A stretch of DNA of 64,000 bases. Origin: Ceratorhiza oryzae-sativae (lineage: Eukaryota; Basidiomycota; Agaricomycetes; Cantharellales; Ceratobasidiaceae). Shown piece by piece: positions 34,335 to 46,800 of the stretch. The notes under the pieces are model-generated. The model had not been told where the DNA came from and ran no database searches. It saw only the letters and a list, made by a program, of their open reading frames with translations. Both the position numbers and the translations under genes were made by a program. Location of the stretch: assembly GCA_030998015.1 (NCBI GenBank), contig JARWMV010000247.1, positions 496,001 through 560,000 on the forward strand, given 5' to 3'. How positions within the stretch are numbered: position 1 is the first letter of the stretch; each line of letters begins with the position of its first letter.

Positions 34335-37300
34335 TCAAACGAGCCGCTGCGGGCGCGGGCGTGATGCAGAGGCTGCTCCTCGTCCTCTTCTTCGCCCATT
34401 GTGCCCACTTCGAGCGTCCCTCCTATTATGATTTTGACTATCGTAGCGAGGTGGGGCAGCATCCTCTGGGTTCCGGCTCACACGTAAACAACCTTGGGAG
34501 CCCTCGAGCAGAGGAGCAGAGTCTTGATCCGCGGTACCATTCAGATCAAGTACTAAACGGATAGCGCCACGCACACAATCAACACAAGCGTTAAATTAGA
34601 TTTAATTTCGGAAGACTTACCGGGGTGATGGGAGGGCTCGTTCTGTTTGTACTTGGGCTTTTTCACCTTATCAATCCACGGCCAGCTCTCTCGATCTACA
34701 TCTGCGAATTTGTCCAGGTCCAAGCCTCCTTCTGAGTATGCAGCCATTTCGGCGGTTAGCGACCGGACGGGAGGCAGGACCGACAAGAAGCTTTTGTCGA
34801 GCTCGGATAAGGCCGTAAGAACCGACCCAAGTGCAATCCAGCTGAAGCTAAATGCACCGGGTTTCTCGAAGTCAACAGCAGATGTGAGCGTGTATGCTCT
34901 CCAAGCTCGAGCGAGCCAGTCGTGAGGATCCCCGTCTGGTTCGCCTTGAAGTTCAGAACGAACGAAATCGGCCAGGTTTTCAGTCTGGAGTTTCATTCGT
35001 TCAACTAAGCTGTTATTTTCGGCGGACTCCAGGTTCGTGCCTAACATCACTTCAACTTCTGAGACCTGCTCCGTGGACTCGATGGCCACTGTGTGCGAGA
35101 CGCATATATGCTTGAGCTCCCGGGTGTAGCATCGGAGCAGTGCCTGGACCCAAGTTGTAGCCTCGGCATAAGTGAGCCTGATCTGAGACTGGTACTTGGC
35201 AACATGAGATGCCAGCACCTTCAAAATCGCATTGGAGTCAACAAAGTCCTGGGGGTCCTCGTCCCCGTCTCGTGCAGGGTTGGTTGGTGGCAGCTCGACC
35301 GCCCTAAAAAGCTTCCCAAGCACGCTAGAAAAAGGTAATCAAATGCGATGAGCTAGTTGATTTCGGACAAACTGACCTAGGACATTCATAAGAATAGCCA
35401 TCTGATGGATCCCGGCCATGTCCGACTTGCCAGTCTGGACGAAGACCCAGCCCGGTTACGGGGTGTGGGATGTTGTACCTGGGTTTCCTGATATCGTCTC
35501 CCGGTACAGGTATTCCGGTCTTGTAGAAGTCTACTGCCTAACGGGGAAGCTTAAGAATTGATATGTAGATGAAGCTGACGAGAACGCTCTACCATCGAGT
35601 GAAGCTCCGCATTTTTCAAGCAATTCATATTCCGGGCACCATCCCTCGAAGTCGCAGCAATAACAAGGTGGTTTACTGCAATCATGGCAACCTATACTTG
35701 CGTTGAGCTTATATCTGAAAATCGCTAGGCAAACAACTTACAGAATCTTTACAGATGAACTAGTCGAATGACACACTAAGATCAGGAATGTAATCAACCT
35801 ATGCATGGTTCTTACCTCGACCATGAAGTCAGCTACATCGTCCATCGTGCTGTGCGGGGATTCAATAATAGTCTCGCAGACTCGCTCTGAGTAGTACTGA
35901 CCTATCTTGGTTTATGGTTCTCAAGACTGCAGGGGGATACGAAGCCGGAGCGTATTCGTGCGGGGGCATCAGCTCGGGCAAACGGATAACGTTGAACAAG
36001 TCCTGATTAGCGTCATCAGTCCTCAGTAGCACGCTTTTGTTGATTATAAGCGTACCCCATCTGATGGCATGTATGTGAATAAATACCCAAGATGAATATA
36101 TTCTGAGCTACGCACCAAGATCTCCTCCTCCTAGCATGTTCGGCACAGGACGATAGCCACGGGATGAGAACACAATACAGTTCGGAAGGTGGTTACCTTC
36201 TCCCGCGAACGGTGAATCCTCGGGTGGCTCCCCGATGGCGTATAGCATTTGACAATCGCCCGGGTGGATATAGGGGCTGCGGGACACGAGAACCCAGCCT
36301 GTGATAAATATGGTTTGGCTTCTCCTGTCTTGTGATCGAAAGTTTGAACACAGGCTATGGCAAGATTCGTGATCCTTTTTTCGATGAACTAGCAATTATG
36401 ACACGCACCATAAATCTCCCTAGGTCGCAGGTATCCGTCCTCGTCGCATACGCCAACAAGAGTATGGCTATTGGGCACCTCTATTCTTGCCTTGTGTTTC
36501 AGCCCGAGTTTCACGTGGTATAATGTAGCATTCAAAGCTTGTGCAATCCAACCGATTGAACCCCCGGTTGGTTCAGCTCGAGTCCAAGACTAGAAAGTTT
36601 CCCGAAAGTGTCACCTAGGCGAAAGGGACGACCGAGACGGTTGGATACGAGCATACTGCGGACGCCATTGAATGTTTCCATGGCCTTTTTGATCGATTTG
36701 AGCGTTTCATCCATCAAGTGCTCGAACACGGCTGCATCCACGCCATTTGAGACAAGTAGCATGACTAGAGGCCTGTTTATTGTTAAAAGATAACCCAAAA
36801 CTCGGCGGATATGCTTTCCTACTCACCTATTCAAGAAACATGGGCTGGCTCGTTCAAACGCACGTGCGAATTTCGAAGCCGAGTTCGTTGGGCGCATCAA
36901 ATTTAGTCATCGAAGGACGAATACAAAGCTGTTCCCCTTCGAGCTTTGGGTCAATTCGCACCATGCCTTTGCATCCTAAAAATACACCATTAGTGTATAA
37001 ACTTAGTTAGCCTATTTATGAGACCTACCGCCCATCCGAAATTGGAACGCCGCAGGAATAGGTTCGTCTTTGTGGCGCTGCCTTCGTCGAGTCTCGGGCA
37101 TTCGAGCTACCCAGGCCTTCCAGACCTTCTCTGCAAGCGCGCGACTGATTGTACCGCATCCGTCTGAGAAGATCTCTCCGTCTGAGTTCATAATGTCTGG
37201 GATATACGTGATTTGTCGCGGGGATAGGATTATGGAGGGGTCAGTGGACGAAAACGCTTGGCTCATTCGAGCACCGTAACGAGCGGGGCAGCGAAGGACT

Positions 37301-39260
37301 TTGGAAAATTCCCCGAGGCTCGCTCGAATAGAGTCTGGCGTAACCAGCACACCTTCATACACAAAATCTGCGCTGAAAAAGCAGGCATGCTCTCGGAATC
37401 CTGGCGTTCGAATTAGTATTTACAACGAGAGGCGGCTTCAGTATGGTAAAAGCGCACCAGAAGAACTGTATCCAAGTAGCCTGTAGTGGCGGTCACCTAG
37501 CTTGATACCTGTTTCACTTGTTCAAGTCACTTGATCAGTCGGATCGAAGTCGGATCACTCACCGTCAATCTTCAAAAACCTCCCAATCCATTCTTCGGAG
37601 AAGCTTTGCGTATCAACCTCGAACTCGAGACGCGTCCGGCTTTCGCCCTCATCCTTAAAGTTGACCCGAATGAAATATGACTCATATCCTGGATAACGAC
37701 GAATCACTCGGTTCGACTGCTCCGCGTATGGCCCTAAAATTAATACATATTAGGACCTGTGCAAACGAGGGCCAAATATGATACTCGCCGTCTAGATGGA
37801 TGGCTGTCGGAGTAACTTTGACATGGTGGCAAATAAACGTCGAGGCCGAGTTTTGCAGATGCCCTCCTGTGGATTGCCTTGCCTGGGCGATGTGCTTCTG
37901 GAATATACTAACCACGGTCTCGTCCTCGAATCCGGTAAGGGACGACCTCGCCCCTGAGCCTTTCAGCTCGTCTTGAAGGCTTTTGAGAGCGTCGCAGGCT
38001 AGTACAGCCGACTCGCCAGTAACTTGTTCGATCATGGGCTTGAGGAGCATTATCTCCATCGGAATAAGAGTTCCGTTGCGAAGTAGAGCCTCACACTGGA
38101 ACGCTACTTCCCAAGGAAGGGATCCATCACGTAGCCAGTTTTCGACAAGCTCAATGTTGCTCGGAGAATACACTCGACGTGTGCTCTCAAAGATCAGCCG
38201 TGGGTCCATGATAGGTTGTGGAAGTCCGGCCTCGAAACAAATCTCTTCATTAGGAATAATTTCTGTGTCCTCGTGAAAGGTTATTTTGATCCATCGGGAG
38301 GCATACGGTGCAACGAGCCCATGGCTCTCGTCGAGTTGCGAAAGCCTAGTTCGACTGCCCTTGGCATCCTTCTTGGCGTCGCCCTTTATCGACCGAAACT
38401 GGTCGCCCTGCTCAAAGTGGGGTGCTGGACGAGCTCCAGAAACATGTAGTCGTCGTGGCCATCATTTCCCAGGCCAACCCAGGTCACAGTTTGGATGGCA
38501 ATCGCGACACTGGGGATGAGCGAGTCGCCAACTTGATGCGTTCCACCGACAATAATGCGCATAGTTTTCTCATCATCGTCAAACTTTAGATATCCAGCCG
38601 TGGAGAGCAGGTCTTTTGAGTACTCGATTGAGAACTTGTTATTTCGAAGGACTCCAAAATGAATCATTTTAAGGCGGGGCTGTTCACCGAGGATGGACAG
38701 GCGATGCTGCTCCTTTCTCAGAATCATTGGATTGAGTCTAGGGGTGAAATTTCGAGGGCGGTGGCCGTATGTATGTTTAATTTTGTTAAGATTCATCGTC
38801 GGGGCGCCTGCTCGACGTGATGTGTGGTGCGTTGGAGTCACGGCCGTTGCGCGATTTGAACTGCGGTGCTTGCAACGGGTCGCGAAGAAGAACTAGGCGT
38901 AGAGCGCGAAGGTTTTGGGGGCGTGGCGGCTCAAACGAGAATTGAACAGTTTGACTTCGAACATTATCGGCTCTATCTTGAGCTTCACCAGAGCGTTGAT
39001 CTTTGGCACTATCGCAATGCGAAAAACATGCTGACCTTGGCCATAAATTTTTCCAACATTTCAGCGTTGTGAAACCGGATAGTCCCCGCTCCTGCAATAT
39101 TCTTACTCCCAGCCGTCGGTGCATCTGGGAGTTGGAGGTTTAGTGTGAACAGATGCTTGTTGGTTGTGTGGCCAACAGATACAATTGATTTTTTAATAGC
39201 ATCGCGTAGTACATTCTCAGATACACTGGAGTGGAGGTTGGAAAAGTAAAGCAAGGACAT
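34335..39260 (-). CDS. RNA-dependent RNA polymerase 1, QDE-1/RdRP family, catalytic motif DLDGD
   Basis: A cellular RdRP that makes double-stranded RNA for silencing. From the N-terminus: an RRM-like part (LLYFSNLHSSVSENVLRDAI, GAGTIRFHNAEMLEKFMA, 39260-39030), a linker VQFSFEPPRPQNLRALR, then the core with WEVAFQCEALLRNG, VTPTAIHLDG, LRCPARYGARMSQAFS, GCGTISRALAEKVW, HTLVGVCDEDGYL, IHPGDCQMLYAIG, GEGNHLPNCIVFSSRG and GGGDLDGDLFNVI. The last block is split over three exons with a 5-nt microexon (36056-36060) and supplies the three catalytic Asp. The C-terminus after intron 34620-34553 is Arg/Gly-rich (GRRRGRGAAS). Single-base losses break frame near 38419-38422 (C run) and 36309-36312 (A run), and the joint between the RRM-like part and the core (38780-39040) needs more than one frame change. 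Core identity is firm; whether the 5' part is functional is open. Confidence 0.85.
36056..36060 (-). other. 5-nt microexon in the RdRP-1 catalytic motif
   Basis: On the minus strand ATGGG lies between CAG and GTACGC. With the exon ending at 36116 (GAT CTT G) and the next starting at 36002 (GAC TTG) it gives D-L-D-G-D. Flanking introns are 55 and 53 nt. Without it the motif and the frame are lost. Confidence 0.8.
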
Positions 39261-41789
39261 CGCCGAGGGGGATGTGACCGAGAAGACATGTAGATCAGCA
39301 GATCCCGGGTGATTGATAAATAGCCACGGTGTAGGGTTACCGTGTAACGTGCCTGCCAATCATCGCCATTCTGACAATCTCGCGTGTTCATGTCATGGTG
39401 CTGGGGCTCGGAGCTGTTCAGTGCGAATCATCCAGCGCAGATGATATATTCTCCGCTCTGAACGCTTTGGAACGGTAGCGCGCGATTGGTAGCACATTCC
39501 ATCACGTGATATAATGCCCTCTCCATTATAATTGACAGTTGCGTATAAGGCTCGAGGACACTCGAGTAGCATTTTTTTATGCTAAACCGTGCATAGAAGC
39601 AATCTTATTTTCGCCAATCACTTGGGCTCCTCTTTGGGTAACCTACTCGTACAAATTGATGAGTGCAATCGAATACAAATGGGTACGATTATTAGGAGGG
39701 TTCGTTCATAGTTTGATGGACTGCTTCACGAACCAAGTGGAAGCAACCGTTATAAAAACAATTTCATACTCACCGTTCCTCACCTTGCGCCCAAATACGA
39801 TTTCCAGGGCTTGTTCAGTACAAGAACAGGCTTCGTATGGGCAATCTACGAGGGCGGAGGAAGACAGTATCCGCCACCCTCGGTCACCCCGTAGATAAAA
39901 TCAACTTGGCAGTAACTTGTGGGACGCACAGTCTCACTTATTGGAGCCGCGCGCACTGTACATACGTCTACCCAAACGAACGACGCCCCCGGGTTCGAAT
40001 GGCCCGTGGCTGACCGGCTCCCACTGTTGGTGGGTCCGATGCTCTAGTATGAATAGCGCGTATATACATACGGTTCTAACAACCAATTTCGTCGCTTCTA
40101 ATGAAAATATATGGTCACATGGTTTGAATAGGTGGAGGGGGGCTTGCCTAATTCGTGTGATTTGCTTTACTTTCTTTCTAGGTTTAATGCTACCGAATAA
40201 ATCTAATCTGCTTGTAAGTCCGCGCTAGAGATGAAATAGGGGATGTTTCCAATAAAACTCGTTGCCGTCGTGACGCTGAACTATTCAGGTTTGCCTGCTT
40301 CGCATATCAAAGTTCATCTTTCGGCTTGCTCAGAATCCCGCATATGATCGGGCTTTAGGTAGCCGTGGCTCTTATATATGTGGCCGGATGGCTTTTTTTG
40401 AACCCTGCTGCTCCGTTTGAATATTCTCACAAGGTAGCTGCCTTCGTGAAGGTTCGAGTTCAAGTACTAGTTCATTTTTATGAGGGTGTGGCATGCGTTG
40501 TGTGGCGATGGAGTAGCTGAAATTCTCCTTAAAGCAAAAGTGGTGTTAACCAGCCGCGGCGCCAAGTTGATATTTCCGTTGCTTGTCCAGCATGAGGGTA
40601 AACTCCGCGCACTGGCTAGTGGCCAGAAGGTTCGTTCCATTACTGTAGAGATAATTTCACATAGCTTCGTTGTCCAATCGAGAACGGTAAAATAGCCTGT
40701 TCGACCAACGAATGGAAAACTCCTTCCTACTACCCCACCCACACCACTCGTCACTAACTATAACTTGCGATAGCATTTCAGTCCCTATGAGCCACACCAT
40801 TGCCCGCCGTGCACAATCTGGACATATAGTAAGCCCTTCAACCCTATTACCCGATCTAGCTGACTGAGCGAGCCTCTAGACCCAAATGCACATCCAGCAC
40901 CCCAGCCCGATCTCAACCACTCATATAATAATCCCAATACCACATCGCACCACGTATTCTCTTCAAGCAGCTCATGCTAGTCGTAAGCAGGTAGGGTTTC
41001 AGTACCGATGAACCGTAGCTATGCGCATATGGGCACCAAAGTATGTCCCATACTATTGCCAAGGCGGACAGCTGCGCTAAACTGTTGGTCTAGAAATTCG
41101 ATTCGTTGCCCGATCCGTTGCCCGATCCAGGTAGACCGAGAGTTCCTATTTTGGGGCGCATAGTCTCAATGCTTAAACGAACCAGAAGAAGCCCGAGAAT
41201 GGTGTAAGAGATAGTATCACTTCAAACAAGAGGCGAGATTGTTGCTTGATGTTGCAGCTTTATATATAAATGTGATAACGTCTTGGCTTCGTAGGCCTAT
41301 GAGCCTATGTACTGAGGAACTTTACTGTTTTGCAACAAACCTGCGATACCGGTTCGACTGGGGGTCGATACGTTGAGGAAACTCGCATGCGGAAGCAGTA
41401 CCTCACACCAGCAGACATGTCTGTAGAGCGTGAGAAAGATTGCGAATAAGGGCGCCAAATTAGTTCAGTGCCGAAACGAGCGAATTCTGAATCAAGCGAT
41501 GAGCTAGTCATCTAAACATTCCGTGGCGTTGCGAACCCGTGCCCGCGTCGCAACCGCTCGCACGAGTCACACCATGGATTATCCGGTAACTATCAAAATA
41601 CGCTATTTATTCCAGCGGAAGCCACCCATCGCCCACTTACAATTCCACGTTTATCCCTACCTATCTTCACCGGGAGGAAATCGGGTCAATGCAGCGTGTA
41701 TGTCCAGCATCTGCAGTATTCGCAAATAAGGCTGATTTTTTTTTTATCGACCGAACTTCTAGTCCTCAGGTCTTCCGCCCGCTCCCACC
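39261..41789. other. Upstream region of RdRP-1 and intergenic spacer
   Basis: The perfect palindrome ATCACGTGAT (39501-39510) lies about 240 nt before the RdRP-1 start and contains a CACGTG core, a possible bHLH site. Overlapping ORFs at 40467-40754 (-) and 40480-40695 (+) show no domain. Nothing else is recognised in this 2.5-kb stretch. Confidence 0.4.
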
Positions 41790-43415
41790 ATGATTGACGA
41801 GGTCCAAGCTTCGCTGGACGAATGGAAATCTGCCCGTGCCCTTTTGACGACCACGTTGCAATCGTACCTCGCCGCATGCAATCGACTGACTACCACCTGC
41901 ACCCAACCCACTCGCTCAATCCCCGAACGCGATGCGGTTGAAGACGCCTTCGTTTTTGTCGATTCGCAGCTTGGGGCTCTCTCCTCGGAGATACGGTCAC
42001 TGAGCGACTCTCATATCTCCATGTGCACGCTTCGGAATAGATCCGGCAGACTTACGCGTATCAACGCTCTTCCACCAGAGGTGTTGACACAAATACTCCT
42101 TTTGGCAAATGAAGGCTGTCTACGCAACAGTCGATCCAAGGGCTGTTACAACGCACTATCTCAGGTGGACGTGTACTGGCGACAAGTTGCGCTCACCTCC
42201 TGTGCTCTGGACACACGTCGATGTCAGCCCCGATAGTCCGACGCACAGCTTCTATGATCTATCTAGGATGATGCTTGAGCGATCGAAGGAGAGAAGGTAC
42301 ATATGCACGTGTTTGAGCCACGAAAGTCGTCGTTCGGAGGGCCTACCCCCGCCGTAGAAATACACAAGATGAAACAATTCATATTGCCATATATCACACG
42401 GGTTGCTTCCTCGATCTAGAAACGGCAGCTGCCTCCCCGTACCTGGTAGAGTCGTTGGTAGACTCGTGGAGCCAGACTAGCGACACTCTGCCACTGGACC
42501 TGTCGATTCGTTTCCCCAACCAGACATATCCATTCTACTTTGCTTTGGGTGGCCGAGGTTACAAGAAGCATCAAAAATTCAAAGCCACTTTCGAACTCTT
42601 CACCTGCAAAACGCCGTACTCAACTGGCCGAACCTCACATGCCATGGACTTGTTGACCTTCGTCTCGAATGTACTAGCTCCAGCCACTTTGGTATTGGCG
42701 TAGAGCAACTTGCCAGCATCCTTGCTGCATCCCCGGCGCTTGTTACACTGAAGCTTTGCGAGGTCATTTTGACCGAGGGGGGTCGCCCATATACATCGCC
42801 TATCGTACTCAATCATTTGGAAGTCTTGAATCTTGTCAAACTTGAACCACAAAACGTGAAGCTTGCACTGCCCCTCATATCTCAACCCAATCCAGCAGCC
42901 CAGCTAAGTGTCGGGTTGACATTTTTCGACGAAGGGTGGCTCCCGAACACCGAGACTTCTTTGCTCGTTGCCACATTGCAACCCTTTACCACGAATCCAC
43001 CACCATATATCTTTCACTATCGGGCATTCCCTTGACATTGTCGCATCTGGTTATATTCCGGTCAGACCTCAGTCAACCACCTTTTATCCTTGATGCTCCA
43101 ACAGAATCGCAATCCCGGGCTATACTTTCTGTCACACTCGTGTCATGCCTGGTCACGTTGGAAGGGCTGGTGAGCATGGTGGCCGAGATGGGGGTCCAGA
43201 TTCTCAACCTAGACTCCTGCCCGATGGACCGACCGATGGATCTGAGAGGAGAAATAAATTATGTCTCTGAGGAGATGAGGTCGAATTTGTTGCAAGTATA
43301 CCCGATTTGGTGTGTAACATCTCGGAGGTTGATACTGCTGCGCACTTGCCTTGCCGTATCGTGTTTGAGGCGTAGATCTTCCTTTGCAAATTTTATACAC
43401 AGGACCAATATGTGA
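41790..43415 (+). CDS. F-box/LRR-like protein with frame breaks
   Basis: Starts MIDEVQASLDEWKSARALLTT, a leader typical of Agaricomycete F-box proteins (coiled segment with LxxxCN), then RINALPPEVLTQILLLA, a good F-box, and WRQVAL...PVLWTHVDV, the usual block after it. Further down, ILAASPALVTLKLCEV, LNHLEVLNLVKLEPQNV and CLVTLEGLVSMVAEMGVQILNLDSC are leucine-rich repeat-like strands. Likely a substrate adaptor of an SCF ubiquitin ligase. At least two frame changes (near 42193-42200 and near 42570-42590) and one after about 42990 prevent a single open frame; whether these are sequencing errors or decay is unclear. It sits between the two divergent RdRP genes. Confidence 0.65.
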
Positions 43416-43850
43416 ACTTTCCAACCGTGCGTTGGGTGTATGAGATTTAATGTATGCACCAGCTAGCTGGAACCGAGTAAAGCTGCAATGCACAACTATT
43501 CCATCCGTGTTAGATTTGGCTTTCATATGCGAATACTCCCACCACCTAAATCGGGCTCACTCCAGAATATTGCTTACCATAACCCACGGTGCGTTGATTG
43601 GCGGCAAACGAGAAGTTGTCGCGAGTGATTGGCAACAAAGAACTTCTTCGTACATGTGGGTTCAAGCGCATGGGCGGTCAATGATTGGCAGTTGTTATGG
43701 TCCTTTGTGTAAGCGCCGGGTGCCTAATGAAATTCATCCAAAGTCCTGCTCAAGTCACTGGATAGTCGAAAAAATACTCTATGCTTAGGTGTAGCCTGCC
43801 TTTCTTTATGGTAAATTAAATCAAAAAAACTCAATACAATAATTAAACAT
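43416..43850. other. Upstream region of RdRP-2
   Basis: No RRM-like coding sequence comparable to the start of RdRP-1 can be found here in any frame. An ORF at 43450-43788 has no motif. AT-rich just before 43851. Confidence 0.45.
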
Positions 43851-46800
43851 ATGATCGTATATGCGCTGGCCCGGTTGGTTCACCCCGCATACATGATCCC
43901 ACCAGACAAGATTGCCGGACCGATGGGATTGGCAGGTTCTGTTACTTTGTTACGTGGCTACAAACCGTTATTTATCGATCTCGACGATCTCGATCCTCCC
44001 TTCAGCCACCTCATCGCTCCTAATACTACCATGGTGCGGTTGTCAGAGGTCGATATACTACCGGATAGCATTCAAGGACAAAGTTCTCAAAATATCCAAT
44101 TTGCTCTGCCTCCGCAACGCTGGCGCACTTGTGGACCTACAGCCGAACAGCCACACCTGAAAGCTATCTACTTCTGCGTCTTGAGGAATGACATATGCTT
44201 GGTTGAATACTCAAAAAAACTCACCCCGACATCTAGTCGCCTTGAATACAATGATGATCAAGATATTCTTCGCGCTATACTGGGTGACACTCGTCACGAA
44301 GGGGACTGTTCTACGCTGAGCGTAGCTATCAAAACCCAAAGCGTCACTCGTGTCAGCATTGGGCACGATGGCACGGACCCTTACATGCTGCTTGAACTGG
44401 CTTATAATCCCCGATTCGAGATCCGTCCCACACTCAACAATCGAAGAAACAATCTACATCATCACTGGTCCAGGCTCTCCCAATTCGATCAAGAGCACGG
44501 GCGTATCGCACCATATGCATCCCGTTGTTTAAAAATCGTCTTTCACGAGGACACTCCATCCATACCCACTGAGCATACATGTGATGAAGCTAGGCTGCCG
44601 CCGCCCCAAATGGACGCCAACATAATCTTTGACCACGAACGCCAATTATATTCTCGCCAAAATATTGAACGTGTCGACAACTGGTTGCGTAGTGGGTCGC
44701 TTCCCTGGGAAGTCGCGTTCCAATGCGAGGCTATACTCAGAAACGGATATCTTGTTCCAACCGAAATCATGGCCTTGCGACCTCAAGTCGAGCAGATAGC
44801 AAGCGAGCTACCCGTTTTGGCTTGCGACGCCTTGAAGACTCTTCAGGACGAACTAAAAGCTGGAGCCCAAGATATGCTTACCGGATTCGAGGGTGACGAA
44901 ATCCCTGCTCTGTTTGATAGACACATCGGCCAAGCGATGCAGGCCCCTGGTTATAATATGGAGAGTTCGAGTTCAAAATTCTTGTGTCATCGTGTCAAAG
45001 TTACTCCTACGGCAATCTATCTCGATGGTGAACTTTCAGCACTATTAGTTTTACGCTTTGAATGACTATATGCATATCCACTAGGGCCCTACATCGAGAA
45101 ATCAAATCGAGTGGTCCGCCGTTATCCAGGCTTTGAGTCTTATTTCATCCGCGTGGATATTGAAGATGAAGATGGGAGTAAAGTTCGTTTTAGATTCGAT
45201 CATGATATTCAGATGCGGGTCAACAGGATTCTCAAAAACGAAGGCTAGTGCACCACGGTTATACTGGGCTATAAATAGTGCTGAAGAATACGATAGGTCT
45301 CAGGCTTGGCGACAGAAAATATGAATTTCTCGCGTATAGCTTGACTGGTACGCACTTTGCGGTATCGGAAAACGTTCCCGTCTCAAGGTCAACACTGTTT
45401 TCAGGTCTTCGCGAACATTCTTTATTCTTCAGTGCAGAGTTCATCCACAACGGGCTTCTCGTCGATCCCGAGTCTATTCTTACCAGCCTTGGACATTTCT
45501 CCCTAGTGATCCGCTGCCCGGCTCGCTATGGTGCTCGTATGAGCCAAGCCTTTTCAGCTACCGATCCATCAATCGCCTTATCCCCACGGGCGGTCACCTG
45601 TATACCAGATATTCTCAATTCAAGTGGTGAATTATTTTCGTATGGATGCGGCACGATTAGTCGCGACCTAGCAGAGAGGGTCTGGAGAGGATGGTTGGAT
45701 AACCTTCCATCAGTTCAACGCAGCCGGCGGCGGAGGAACGAACCAGTCCCTGCTGCCTTTCAAATAAAAATGGGAGGTGAGTGTATTCCAATAGCATCAG
45801 TATATATCTCTTGACTTGATCTCGCGCTCTCAGGGTGTGAAGGCATGGTACGAATCGACCCAAAGCTGGCTGGAGAACAAATATGTATTCGGCCGTCGAT
45901 GTCCAAGTTCGAGGCCCCGAACGAGCTTAATCTAGAGATTGTTCGCGCATTCGAGCGACCAAGTCCTTGCTTTTTGAACCGGTGAGTGATGAGGCTCATT
46001 AGTCTCTGTTCTTGACTTATTCTTACATAATAATTAGTCCGCTAGCAATGATATTATACACCAACGGGGTTGACCCTTCAGTGATCGAACAGTTGATGAA
46101 AGACACGCTGATATCAATATATACCGCCATGGAAACCTCTGATGGCATCCGAGCTGTCATGTTGTCGAACCACCTAGGCCAGGCTTTCCGATTGGGTAAT
46201 ATCTTCGTGGAACTCTCTAACCTAGGAATTCAACTAAACTGGCGAAGCGTTCCAAACCCCGGTCTGCAAAAACTTCTTGATCGGGTACTATATCACATCA
46301 AGCTCGGTCTCAACTATCGATTAAGAATAGAGGTCCCTCATAGTTACACGCTTGTTGGTGTATGCGATGAAGACTCATATTTGCAACCTCGAGAGATTTA
46401 CGGTAGGTATACGTTTACCCACTCAATTGCTGGCTTGGCTAATACGACCTTGGCTCTAGCATGTGTTCAAACCTTTGATCACAAGACAGGAATGATTCAG
46501 AGGAAGTTTATCAAAGGTTGGGTTCTTGTAGCGCGGAATCCAGTTATCCACCCGGGCGATTGTCAAAGGCTCTATGCGATTGGAGAACCACCCATCGACT
46601 CGCCCTTTGCAGGAGAAGGCAATCACCTCCCTAACTGTGTCGTGTTTTCTTCACGGGGGGTTCGATCAGTGCCAAAGATTTTAGGCGGTGGCAATCTAAG
46701 TAAGTAGTTAAGCTCAAGCCATCTATATTCGGATAATAACCCGCCAATTTAAATAGGCGGGGTACGCATTTAATCAAGCACTCGCATCGTATCTTCATCG

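Noticed and set aside
40467..40754. Overlapping ORFs on both strands in the RdRP spacer
   Set aside because: No domain, no intron logic, and equal openness on both strands.
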